Shown here: positions 54,165 through 64,000 of the stretch, piece after piece
Layout: each line of letters begins with the position of its first letter
Numbering within the stretch: the first letter of the stretch is position 1
NCBI GenBank assembly: GCA_905160935.1
Contig: CAJHZI010000448.1
Location: 1,703,501 to 1,767,500 of the forward strand
DNA from: Enchytraeus crypticus
Taxonomy: Eukaryota; Annelida; Clitellata; Enchytraeida; Enchytraeidae
Direction of reading: 5' to 3'
Length of the DNA stretch: 64,000 nt
Translations under genes and position numbers: made by a program
The notes under the pieces: model-generated
What the model was told of the DNA's origin: nothing
What the model saw: the letters and a program-made list of their open reading frames with translations, nothing else
The model's database searches: none

Positions 54165-54265
54165 ACAACGTAGAGAAAGTAGCTGAAAGTAGAAAATGTT
54201 TGACACTCGTTTCGGTGCATTAATATCGCCTAAGTATCAACGCAGTTTACTATGGTATATAGATA

Positions 54266-54278
<13 letters not shown>

Positions 54279-54339
<61 letters not shown>

Positions 54340-54381
54340 TATATATATGTGTATATATATACATGTATATATGTGTGTCTA

Positions 54382-54435
<54 letters not shown>
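54279..54435. repeat. (TA)n tracts in the putative 3' UTR
   Basis: Two TA runs separated by TATGTGTATATATATACATG-like sequence, starting 115 bases after the stop codon. Confidence 0.95.
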
Positions 54436-54438
<3 letters not shown>

Positions 54439-54686
54439 CAAATTTATATGTCGTAGACAGCCCATATTAGACACACGTTTAGAGTTAACTTATCCTTACA
54501 ATCGCCCTAGTTTCATATGGATTTTCATATTTTAGAACTTTAGTTACAGATATACATCTACATCAGTAGCTCTAGTGGAAATCAAATAACTTTGAATACT
54601 ACTGAGCGAATTCCAGTAGAACTTTCAAATTCATTCTGTAAACTTGTAGCTAGATGAAATGCTTCACTAATTGTTGTACAATATAA

Positions 54687-54692
54687 AATAAA
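54687..54692 (+). terminator. Possible polyadenylation signal AATAAA
   Basis: First clear AATAAA downstream of the kinesin stop, about 520 bases after it and past a (TA)n tract. In such AT-rich DNA this hexamer is common by chance, so it is only a candidate 3' end. Confidence 0.3.
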
Positions 54693-54832
54693 TATCTGCA
54701 GTATTATTTCTATTAGTAATATTAATGTGACGTCTGTATGTTATGTATTGTGTTACATATACAAAATTGTTGTATTAATGTTATATTGTTTGTATACGCG
54801 TGTGTTCAAAGTGTGTATGTGCATATACTGTG

Positions 54833-54836
<4 letters not shown>

Positions 54837-54891
<55 letters not shown>
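54837..54891. repeat. (TA)n microsatellite
   Basis: About 27 TA units followed by CACACACATACATATAC. Confidence 0.95.
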
Positions 54892-54900
<9 letters not shown>

Positions 54901-57507
54901 TACATATATACATGAAAACAGACATGTATATATGCACATATATATATTTATATACGTGTATATATATTATACACATGTATATACGTATAAAGAGGATAAG
55001 TGATTACTGCTTCGATCACACAAGGATTGCTGCAGTTTAGTTTCGAATGCCAAATAGATAACAAGATATCTCAAAGCGTTTAGTTCAGCTATTAATTTAG
55101 TGTTATCAGCTATTGACTGAAGCTAACATAGGCTAAGCTGTGAATTTATTTATTGATCTACAGTATGTAGCTACTGAGTAATTGAATATAAGTCACTTAT
55201 GCACAAATGACATATAGTTACATTTCCTGGGTCTGTTGCTTAACATGTGGATACTCTCTGGCTGCATGGAGTCGTACTAGTGAACATCTGCATATCACAT
55301 TAGCATTCTACCATTGTCAGCAGTCCAACCAGTGTAATGTATAATTTAAGGCTTATGATATTTAAAATATTTGAATGTCTTAAAGTTACTTTGGATCATC
55401 AAATACAGTACTTTACTTAAGCACAGCCGGTATGTTAGCAAATACTTAGGTGTGTAGCAAGTACTCCGTTTATTGCTTTATTGTTTTAACTTAAATACAG
55501 TAGACTGTGCTTCTCTTTCCTATGCTTTGATAATTGCATATAGCCAATGCTATAGTTGTTACGTCACTGTTCCAGATGCGTTAATTTCGTCATTCAACTT
55601 ATTTCAATGTCTACTTGTGTTCGATAGCCGTCGTTTTTGTGTTTGAGGGTCGATATTTTTTGCTTACTGTCTTCAACCATTTTAGCTTTATTTCATGAAT
55701 TCTAATGTGTCATTTTATTTGTCTATTGTATAGTATTGTTCTATTGTGGAATTCCCAATGGAATATCAGTTCACAATGCTGTTTTATTGCTTCTCTTGTT
55801 TACTAAAATTTTACAACTCTGTAATTAAATTAATCAATAGGTTATTTAATGTGTATTTTGTCATATTTGTACATGTTGTTATGATGATTTTGCATAATTA
55901 ACCAGAGTTAATCTGTAAATTTTGTTAAATTGCTTTATTGAATCTTGTTTAATTAACATATCCATATTGCTGGCGCTGTGTAAGTTTAATGCAGTGTGAG
56001 TGATACATGAAAATTGACCTATAAAAGGTCAAGTACATATTTAGGGTTTTTGTAGTATGCTTTTCATATATATATTGCTCGAAATGACTGATGGTCGTCG
56101 AAAACTCGTGATATTACAGGAAAATTGATAACGATTTCTGCAAAAATAATTATTTTCTTAAATAATCCATAGTTGATTTTCTAAAACTCAATGCATTTTT
56201 TATAGTCTATGAGCCTTTAAAAACGTGCAGATAAAGTACTGATTGCTTAACTGATTTATTGGCTAATTATTATAGATCTATGCCTGTTGTGTTTCAAATT
56301 GATCTGAGAAAAGCATTTGACAGCATCGGTTGTTGCTGATATGCACAGTGTTTAACGTTGATGTGATTCTTAATATAATTTTGAATATTGTACTTTCTCT
56401 CACTGATGCACTACTGTTTAAAGAATGACATGTACAGTCTATTTGCGCAAGTTTTCTTGCGGTCATTATGGTGCATTTACATTGTGTCACATTTACAATC
56501 CGTCTCATTATCGTAACAATTTTTATGTGTAGAACTTTTTCCTAATCTGTACAGTTTAGTTGGTATGGACGTTTTATCGACAAAATTTTAAAAAATAGAA
56601 AGACGCTATTTTACCTAATTTGATAAAGTAAGATGTCGCTGTTTTATCTAATTTTAATTCAAGGCTTAAGCGTGCATTCAGAAATGAGCTGAATTATTTG
56701 TAGCTTGACTCATTTTAAACGTATCAAATTTGTAGTATTATAACCTTCAAAGAATTAGCTGTACTATGAATTGTTTTAAGAATTAGCAATTTAACTTTAT
56801 AATTAGCCATACGCAAATTGTTTGACTCTACATGTATAAAATGATTAATGTAGGTGCGAAACAATTGAGAGGTTCCTTAGTATCCGATTAATTTTCGACT
56901 GATGAAATTCATTAGAAAATTTGTATGTGCATGTACAAATAATCTCATGACCTTGATAAGGAAAATGGCATCAATTGTTGATCGATGTTGTCCTCTTTTT
57001 GAGCGCGACAGCTTACTGAAGAGAAATATGAATTGTGGACCTTGTTCAATATCTTAGTATAGCATGAGAAATGTAGTTATTTGTCATGCTACCTAATGTA
57101 GTTACCTTGATCAATATCATGGAACAGCATGAGAAATGTAGTTATTTGTGAATTTTATCGTCAATTCTTCAGATGTGTTAGAAGTTACTTTAACTTCAGT
57201 AATGTCAACTTTTTGATACTTAGCTTGCGTATTGGAATTTTATTGTTCTCTATAAATGACTTTATAATGACTAATATTGTTTGTGATATTGACGCTAGTG
57301 GGCGCTAGATGACTGAAGTAGTTCAATTCTGCTTTCAGAATGACGCCTGCTGTGTGCTGATAATGAATGCATTTGTGACATCTAAAATCTTAAATTTCAA
57401 AATTCAATGCAACGAATGGGCTGATATCGCAACTATTTCTAATCATTTTAAAGTTTATGTTAGTCTACGACCAGAAGTATGCCCTATAGGTCTATGTGTG
57501 TATATAA

Positions 57508-57635
57508 TGGCTGGAGCCAGTGGCGATGTCGGTAGGATACTCGACCGCGGATCAATATGTGTTGGGTTCAAATCCTGGGCTCGCCCGTCACCGACATCGC
57601 TTTCGAGTGTGGAAACTGACGCTAACATTAGCCTT
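57508..57635 (+). mobile_element. tRNA-like SINE family S1, best preserved copy
   Basis: GGCTGGAGCCAGTGGCGATG, TCGGTAGGATACTCGACCGC, box B GGTTCAAATCC, GCCCGTCACCGACATCGCTT and CTGACGCTAACATTAGCC. Confidence 0.85.
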
Positions 57636-57639
57636 TTTA

Positions 57640-60490
57640 ACAATTAAAATATTCACTAAATAATTTAACGCTTTTTAGTTATTTTGCCAAAAATAACTAC
57701 AAAACATGATTTTTTGGTCTTTCGGATTTCGCAGGTTTTAAATCTAACCCATTAGTTATTTATTTCTAAAGTCCATTCCGAAGATCACCGAGTTTAAACC
57801 TTGTTGTCGTAATGATACTTCTGCAGTATTTCAATACATGTGCTTGTCGTTATGTCTGCTTGTCTTGTAATTCTTTTGCTTTTTTCATTATTTTGGTATG
57901 GCCGCAGATTAATCGAGTCTATAAACCTTGCCCTTGTCTATGATTAACTGACGACTAGAAAATGTTATGTTTATGCACGAGAAATTTATTTGCGCTTAAC
58001 CTAATGCGAGATATGCACCTAGTCTTGCTCTTAAGATCCAAGTCTTTGATCAAGTCTTCTACGTGTAAGTCTTGATAGTTTTATTTTAAAATGCACAAGT
58101 TATGTTTAACTTGTGCATGATATTACTTGCTGTAGCTGATAAGCTTTAAAGTTTTTACTCTATTAAATATGCTCCATTTTTGGCAGTGGAGCTAATGACA
58201 TATAGTACTGAATGCATTAGTTTAACTCTCCATAACGCGCAGTATGAGTAGGCCTAGTTTACTTTTCGTCTATCGTCAAGTGCTTATAGTCTCAGGAAAT
58301 AATCTCTTTTTTTCGTTTTATTCAGCTCTGAAATGAAGGATTATTATGGTAGATAATTATATTAATATTACATATTCTCCGATGTTGAGGCTGTCGCTTG
58401 TCAGCATAATTAATTAACTTTTCAAGTGACTTCAATTAATGAAAGGATATTAGCAACAACTTAGTCTGGTATTGATTTTATGTAATGTGTTGAGTTTTTA
58501 GTAATTTTAGCGGCTTTCAGTATTAATACACTAATTTGTAGTCATTTCTATGTACAGTGGCAATTTAGTTGAACGTAGCGCAATGCCAGTTTTACATTTT
58601 AGTTACTAGGCTCAGATTTGGTTAGTTCAACTTAGTGGTATATAAAGTTACTCAAAAATTAAAACTGCGGGTAGAAAATACAATTAATTGCTTCTCTTCA
58701 GAGAAGCACTTAATTGTATAATCTACAAATTGTTTAATGTATAATATTTTCACTATTTTAAAATAAAATCTGCAATGATTAGAGAACCATTGTAGATTTT
58801 ATTTTAGAATAGTGAATATATTTAGAGGAAGTGAGAAAGGGTTTCTGCATATGTGGAAGCGAGTTTGAGTTATTTCTGCTCAAAGTAAATAAAATATTGC
58901 GCAATCTTGTTATATTACTAAAATACAGAATACTTCAAATTGATTATGAATTTTGAGAAAAACCTTTTTAAATGATGACCATACTGATAAAGAACTTATT
59001 TTGATAAAACCTTTTTGAAAATGAAGATCAACTTATCCTTGTCATTTCTGTCTTTTTCTAAACAGCAATAAAACTTTGTCAATGGTAATCCAGTGAATGA
59101 AATTAAGATTCAATAAGGCAAGCTGGCCAATGTCGTTTTGTGAAAGAATGTAGCTTTACTAAGAAGTAATCGTTTAGAAAATCTTGTGAAATAATTTTAT
59201 TATTCACATACTTATATCTCAGAAATATTTCTTTAGCACACTGGTCATGATAATTGAAGAAAGTGATATTTTATTAACAAATATTATTCGAATCGTGAGT
59301 ACTCGTAGATTATTATTAATCTTTTGCCATAGTTAACAGATATTCTTCTACGTCGAGAAATTGAACATGAAGCGATTAAATGCACTCAAATTTTGTTTAG
59401 GGATGACATTTTCTGCCACTCTTTCGTATCATTTTTCTTGAGTAACTTTCTAGTTGTCTTTTAATAAAGTTTGTAATTAAAATGCATTCGTGCATTTATT
59501 TCTGCTTATTACCTAACGCGTTTCTCTCAAGTGTTTTAATTTTATTTGTTTGTGTTTACTTTAATTCTACATTAAATTTAACACTTTTCACTTACACTAG
59601 CTTTATTTTTTATATTTTAATGTAGACTATATATGTTGGGCCAGATATTGTCCTCGTATTTTATCGTATTTAGGAACTTTATCATTGACCCTTGCAATGC
59701 TTGTAGCTAGCAGCTGCTGTCGTGCACAAAATCTATAAACTTGCATGTATACTAGTTCATTTATGTATGCCTCTCTTTTCTGCTTACATTTACTGACTTT
59801 CTTTTCCGTTTCCACACAGTATTTGCATGCCAAGTTGTCTTCACACATGATGCATATTGCATGTTAATGAATAGATTCAGACAGATAAACTTCTATACTA
59901 ATTACAGAATGACCTGCATATTTGCGTTTAGGCTAATAATAACTGTCGTTCTGTGTGGACACTGAGTCGCATGTGATACCCTTCCCAGTGTCGAGAGGGG
60001 GGCAGTGGTGGTCGGACCGCCACTAACATTTTTCAAATTTTGATACATTGATAAAATATAAAAGCTATTCACACTCTTTGCTCGGTTGTTAAGTCACTCC
60101 GCGTTGTATTGCCTATTTATGACTAGTTTTGTACAATTTGGTCAGTTTATCTCGTATCATTATGTAGGTTTGTGCCTCCCCCTCCACTGCAGCAATTGAT
60201 CATACCCGCTCTACTTGTGGCTACGAAGTTGTGATAACCTCTGGTTATGATTCTTTCAATAAATAAATACTGTTGCAGCATATTACTATAGAGGGTATTA
60301 TTTCTAGCTTTCTTATAAAGTGAAATTTTGTTAGTCGTTTTTATAATGTATTAACTTTATATATTTAGGTAGTAAAAAAATCTTATCTGCCTATACGTCA
60401 TACGTATCTGTTTGAAATAATGTAGTTCTTTTTTTCTCTACTCATTAGTAATTCGTATAGTTTTAATTTAGGCAAGGTTTACTCTAATTG
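57640..60490. other. Intergenic stretch, nothing recognised
   Basis: AT-rich sequence with no supported gene. A short local inverted repeat (AATCTGCAATGATTAGAG / CATTGTAGATTTTATTTTA area, 58755-58815) is visible but small. Confidence 0.5.
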
Positions 60491-60496
60491 GCTCTC

Positions 60497-60625
60497 ACTG
60501 GATCCAGTGGCGATGTCGGTAAAATATTCGACCGCGGATCAGTATGTGCGGGGTTCAAATACTGGGCTCGCCTGTCACTGACATCGCTTTCGAGTGCGGA
60601 AACTGACGTTAACATTAGTTTTTTA
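60497..60625 (+). mobile_element. tRNA-like SINE family S1, copy
   Basis: GGATCCAGTGGCGATGTCGG, AATATTCGACCGCGGATCAG, box B GGTTCAAATAC, CACTGACATCGCTTTCGAGT and GACGTTAACATTAG. Confidence 0.85.
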
Positions 60626-62024
60626 CTCTTATTCCGTACTTCTTTATAATATTTAGTGTATATTTATGACACATTCGGATTTATAATTAGGATTCTATCA
60701 TAGACAGCCCACTTCTTGAATAAGTAGAATATCAATATTGAGCGATATGATTAAGTTATATTTACTCGCTCAGCTGCAGTAGTCATGAAAGTATTAGGCC
60801 TGTGTGTTGTTGACCTCTACGCTCTATCTCTCTATTACTACTTCTGTATGTTTCACTCTTTATCTGTCTCTAGGCATTTACTATTTCTTGTCCCATTTCT
60901 TTCCTCTCTCGCTTAGTACTTCATCATATTCTCATATTATTGGCCAATCGTACGCTATCTTTTTGTAGCCACATTTTAGACATTTTATGTGTATATTTAT
61001 GTGTATATCTGTCTGTTAAACCAACGACGTGTAAATAGTCTCTTCTCTTTGTGGTAGGGATGCATTTACTATTGCTTTTTGTTGCTACTCTTTAATTGTT
61101 CAGTTGTTGAATTCTAAATGCATGCGGAAATTTCGATGTAATAAATTACCAGTGTATGTTGTATTTAGTAGTTTAATTTTCTTTGCCTTAATTATAGAAT
61201 GTTGAAAAATCTTTTCTCAAAGGCAAAGAACATCGAGTAGGCCTACATACAAACCTATTGACTTGTTGAAATCAGTTATAGCTTATTTTAATCAATTTTG
61301 AGTGGATAATGAGGAGTAGGTCTAGGTAGAAAAATAGATAAATAATGTTATTTTTCTTCGTAAATCAGCTACTATTGAATTCTTCTAAAAGCCATTCAAT
61401 GCAGGAGCTATAGTCACTGGGAGTAAGTCACGTTTACTTGGGTGGGGAATCCCTGAAAATTGAGGTACGTTAAAGATATCACGTAATCAGTATACTTTCG
61501 AAACTGCAAATATGAAAAGATTTTAAATGTTCAAAGGTGACGTACTTTTTATTAATGAATACTGATCAAGCCTATTTGTAATTGTTACGCATGGAGGTAC
61601 TTCGAGCTGGAAATTTCTATAATTAGGGGGCCTACATAATCATCAACATATTCCCTTAAATCCCACTTTAGCTAGGGCCTAGTTTCTATCATTTTATTAG
61701 CGAATAATCGACACTTAGCCTAGACTATGAAATAAGATTGCCTTCTATAATTCGTTGATTCGACAGCCGCTGCCAAAGACGACTCTACTAGCTTAACAAA
61801 ACGAAATGTCACGCTATGGCCGCTATTCTTTGACATAATTATGAGTTTTAGGCCGCTAGCAATGAGTTGTTGGCAACGAACCTTGCGTGCAATCACTCAG
61901 TTCAGTCGATATCTCTGGCACTCGACCTCTGCATAACTCTCATCATGTCATGATGATATTCAAGCAATTGTATCGGTTGTCTTTTCTATCGTCACAGACA
62001 ATCATGATAATAATAACAACAATT

Positions 62025-62150
62025 AGAGTGCTACAGTCATCAATGACAACATCGAGCACTATTGAGACAAAATCAAGCCGGCGAGCAAAAGGAAAGTCTA
62101 AAACCGGTGCAAATTCCAAAATCCAGAAAATCAGTCCAATGTATAATTTA
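62025..62150 (+). repeat. Dispersed repeat GACAACATCGAGCACT, copy
   Basis: ATCAATGACAACATCGAGCA, then GAGACAAAATCAAGCCGGCG and AAAATCCAGAAAATCAGTC. A related diverged copy at 32232-32350 (in intron 20) and several partial units at 63800-64000. Class not recognised. Confidence 0.65.
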
Positions 62151-62394
62151 TAAAACTATAAATTAATTATTTTGATCTATATCTTATGATATTTTATTGA
62201 TATTTATTTTGATCAATAGGCCTATGTATTTTAACCACTCAATTCCCCTTTTATTCCATTCAACGGGTAATTTTTCAACTGGACCTAATGGTTGAATTAA
62301 AGTCATGAAATCTCAGCCTGTTTTCAAGTAACTTTGCATTTTCAATTTTTTAAATATTTTTGCTTAAACAAAAAAGTAAACACCCATTAAAGTG

Positions 62395-62600
62395 AAATGA
62401 TCAACTATGCTGATAGTCTATCTATCACTTTTAATACCACATGTTTAAACCGTTAATCAATTTAGACCATTTTACGTATAAACAGTCCAGTAAATGTCCA
62501 AGATTTTACTCTCAGATCAACGCGGTTGGGATTCGAACCCGCGAGAGTTCAATTCACCTCAGGATCAGTCATTTAAGACTTCATGACCATAGAACAAAGA
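62395..62600 (+). mobile_element. tRNA-like SINE family S3, longest copy
   Basis: TATCACTTTTAATACCACAT, GATTTTACTCTCAGATCAAC, GGGATTCGAACCCGCGAGAG, then TTCACCTCAGGATCAGTCAT. GGATTCGAACCC is a box-B-like core. Confidence 0.78.
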
Positions 62601-62837
62601 AAAACCGTAGAAATGTCAAAGGCAATCTCAGCCATTGTGAACATTGAGTTCAAGAATAGCAGTGATGCCAACAACTAATTTTGCTAGCCAGAGGTAAACA
62701 ATATCAGCTGATCGCTATTTAAAGGCATAAAATAATGAAGTTTTTAAACATTTTCAAAGCTTTTGAACGATAATTAAACACTTTAGTAGCACCTTTATCG
62801 TCACATCTATCAAATATATCGTCATGACAAAAATTAT

Positions 62838-62984
62838 TTAAAACGAATTCCTATTAATTGGATGTATATTTTTATGATTCAAAATGCAAACAGATTCTAT
62901 TTCAAATCTCTTAAAGGATATTCCCCGTTCTTTAGTCTCCCGATTTCTGGAATTTGTACACCCAAACGCGCAACAATACATCAT
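62838..62984 (-). CDS. Possible THAP zinc-finger exon or fragment
   Basis: Minus strand from an ATG at 62984: MMYCCAFGCTNSRNRETKER, then GISFKRFEIES. CCAFGCTNxRxR...xxFxRF is the opening of a THAP (C2CH) DNA-binding domain, which starts CCxxGCxNR and reaches SFHRFP about 20 residues later. The later conserved Cys, Trp and His are absent, so this is a first exon, or a relic of a P-like transposon. Which cannot be decided here. Confidence 0.45.
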   Translation of the reverse strand: MMYCCAFGCTNSRNRETKERGISFKRFEIESVCILNHKNIHPINRNSF

Positions 62985-63527
62985 CTTAAAACCGTTTAGA
63001 AGCCGAATATCATGAAATAAATCTGAAATTACAGAAATTACTATCAAATACACATGTGACAAAGGGGCTTTGTTTACCCTCACGATTAAATGGGGCATGC
63101 TGAAAATCAAGTCGCTCTTGCTACAAAACAGGTATCGCTGTAACAACAGTCATGCCATATCTACTTATTTTAAAGATCTTTGTTCATGACGGTACCCCTG
63201 CATTATTGAGACATTCCAATTATGAAACAACTGAGTCAAATTCATGTCTTGTACGTATTCTTTCCCAAGTGTGACAGCTGTATGACTAGGGTTTGGGGTA
63301 AGATTAGGAGTAGAGGCACGGGAGATGATTAAAGCTGGTGTAGATTGGTGTAATCAAAATTTATTCCATGGCTGTAATTTTCAAATCGGGTCGCTAATTA
63401 ATAATTGCCAGCTTAACAATTGCACTAAAAAGGGGATTAACTAAAATGTGTAGACAACTATCGCAGAAAATATTCTTACAATTTTGATCATACTCTATTT
63501 ATGGTGCCTTCTAAGTGCCACGCATCC

Positions 63528-63685
63528 CCTGCATGCTAAACTGCACACTACACTCACAGCATGCTAAAATTTGCACTACACTCACAGCATGCTAAACTTT
63601 GCACTACACTCAAAGCATGCTACAATTTGCACTACTCACAGCATGCTAAAATTTGCACTACACTCACAGCATGCTAAACTACGGT
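63528..63685. repeat. Minisatellite of about 30 bp, AGCATGCTAAA core
   Basis: Five to six units of CACAGCATGCTAAAATTTGC plus ACTACACT. Confidence 0.93.
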
Positions 63686-63794
63686 GGCTCGCAACTGCCA
63701 TCTAATTTCTTAACTTTTTTTATTAAGAAAAGCAAAACAAATTTCTTGTTACTATAAATAGCCACTTTGTTACTATAAATAGCACACTAGCAGT

Positions 63795-64000
63795 ATCAAT
63801 ATCACACATAGTCGATGACAACATCCAGCACTCGATCTTGAATCTGTGCAAAAAATAAAGTTTATTGTCAATGACAACATCGAGCACTCGATGTTAAGCC
63901 AAAGCCAAACCGATGAGCACAAAATTAGGTAAAAAAGGTGCATATCCAAAATTCCGTTAATTAGTCATACTAAGTCAATTCGTCTATGACAACATCGAGC
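63795..64000. repeat. Tandem GATGACAACATCGAGC units reaching the window edge
   Basis: Three to four occurrences of ATGACAACATC(G/C)AGCACTCGAT spaced by 60-110 bases; continues beyond the window. Confidence 0.75.

Larger units (their letters stand above)
54165..57505. other. 3' UTR / 3' flank, no gene seen
   Basis: After the stop come two TA regions, then AT-rich sequence to 57.5 kb with no coding remnant. A partial SINE-like repeat (GTTGATCGATGTTGTCC, GAGCGCGACAGCTTACTG) sits at about 56935-57050. Confidence 0.55.

Noticed and set aside
53163-53250. Possible tRNA gene
   Set aside because: A box-A-like and a box-B sequence are present but acceptor stem pairing and a normal 3' half are lacking, and body sequence is shared with another repeat; treated as a SINE head.

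Overview
The window is animal nuclear DNA and is dominated by one gene. That gene is a plus-strand, at least 35-exon kinesin-3 motor of the KIF13B / GAKIN / Khc-73 type, running from an ATG at 1287 to a TAA at 54164. I rebuilt it exon by exon from reading frame, GT-AG splice sites, phase continuity and family motifs. It gives about 2,245 residues, in the order motor, neck and coiled coil, FHA, stalk, central KIF1B/DUF3694-type region, long disordered tail, C-terminal CAP-Gly. All 34 introns I placed start with GT and end with AG, and all phases agree except at exon 2/exon 3. There the frame needs a further coding piece of length 1 mod 3 (a microexon) that I could not place securely. AT-rich non-coding DNA, long introns, standard code and many non-LTR retrotransposons, mariner and piggyBac relics indicate an invertebrate metazoan. 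The phylum cannot be fixed from the sequence alone.

Layout. 1-1286: upstream flank, no gene seen, with a truncated LINE tail and a GA tract. 1287-19214: the first motor exons spread over large introns full of transposons (a CR1/L2-like LINE, a mariner inside a 130-bp inverted repeat, a 5S-like SINE, a piggyBac relic ending in a palindromic tandem repeat, a second mariner, and a LINE fragment with an internal inversion). 19215-24972: rest of the motor domain and first half of FHA, with several minisatellites touching the exons. The clearest is a 43-bp array that has copied the splice acceptor of exon 7 ten times. 24973-35900: FHA end, coiled coils and stalk. 35901-38811: an intron made of a TGTATGACTTG-type minisatellite split by an antisense LINE. 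38812-49095: central conserved domains and start of the tail. 50065-51895: one 1.8-kb exon coding a Ser/Asp/Glu-rich tail. 52634-54164: CAP-Gly and stop. 54165-64000: 3' flank with no convincing gene except a possible THAP zinc-finger exon on the minus strand near 62.9 kb, plus SINEs and tandem repeats.

No prokaryotic features, CRISPR arrays, rRNA or functional tRNA genes were found. Repeats fall into families recognisable by shared 3' ends: a LINE ending in GGACGTTAAACC plus (TTA)n, a relative ending in GGACGTTAAATTC plus (TTGA)n, an RTE-like element ending near (GA)n, a composite family ending in (GATGAT)n, and two or three tRNA-like SINE families. Some of these tails sit directly against splice acceptors of the kinesin gene.
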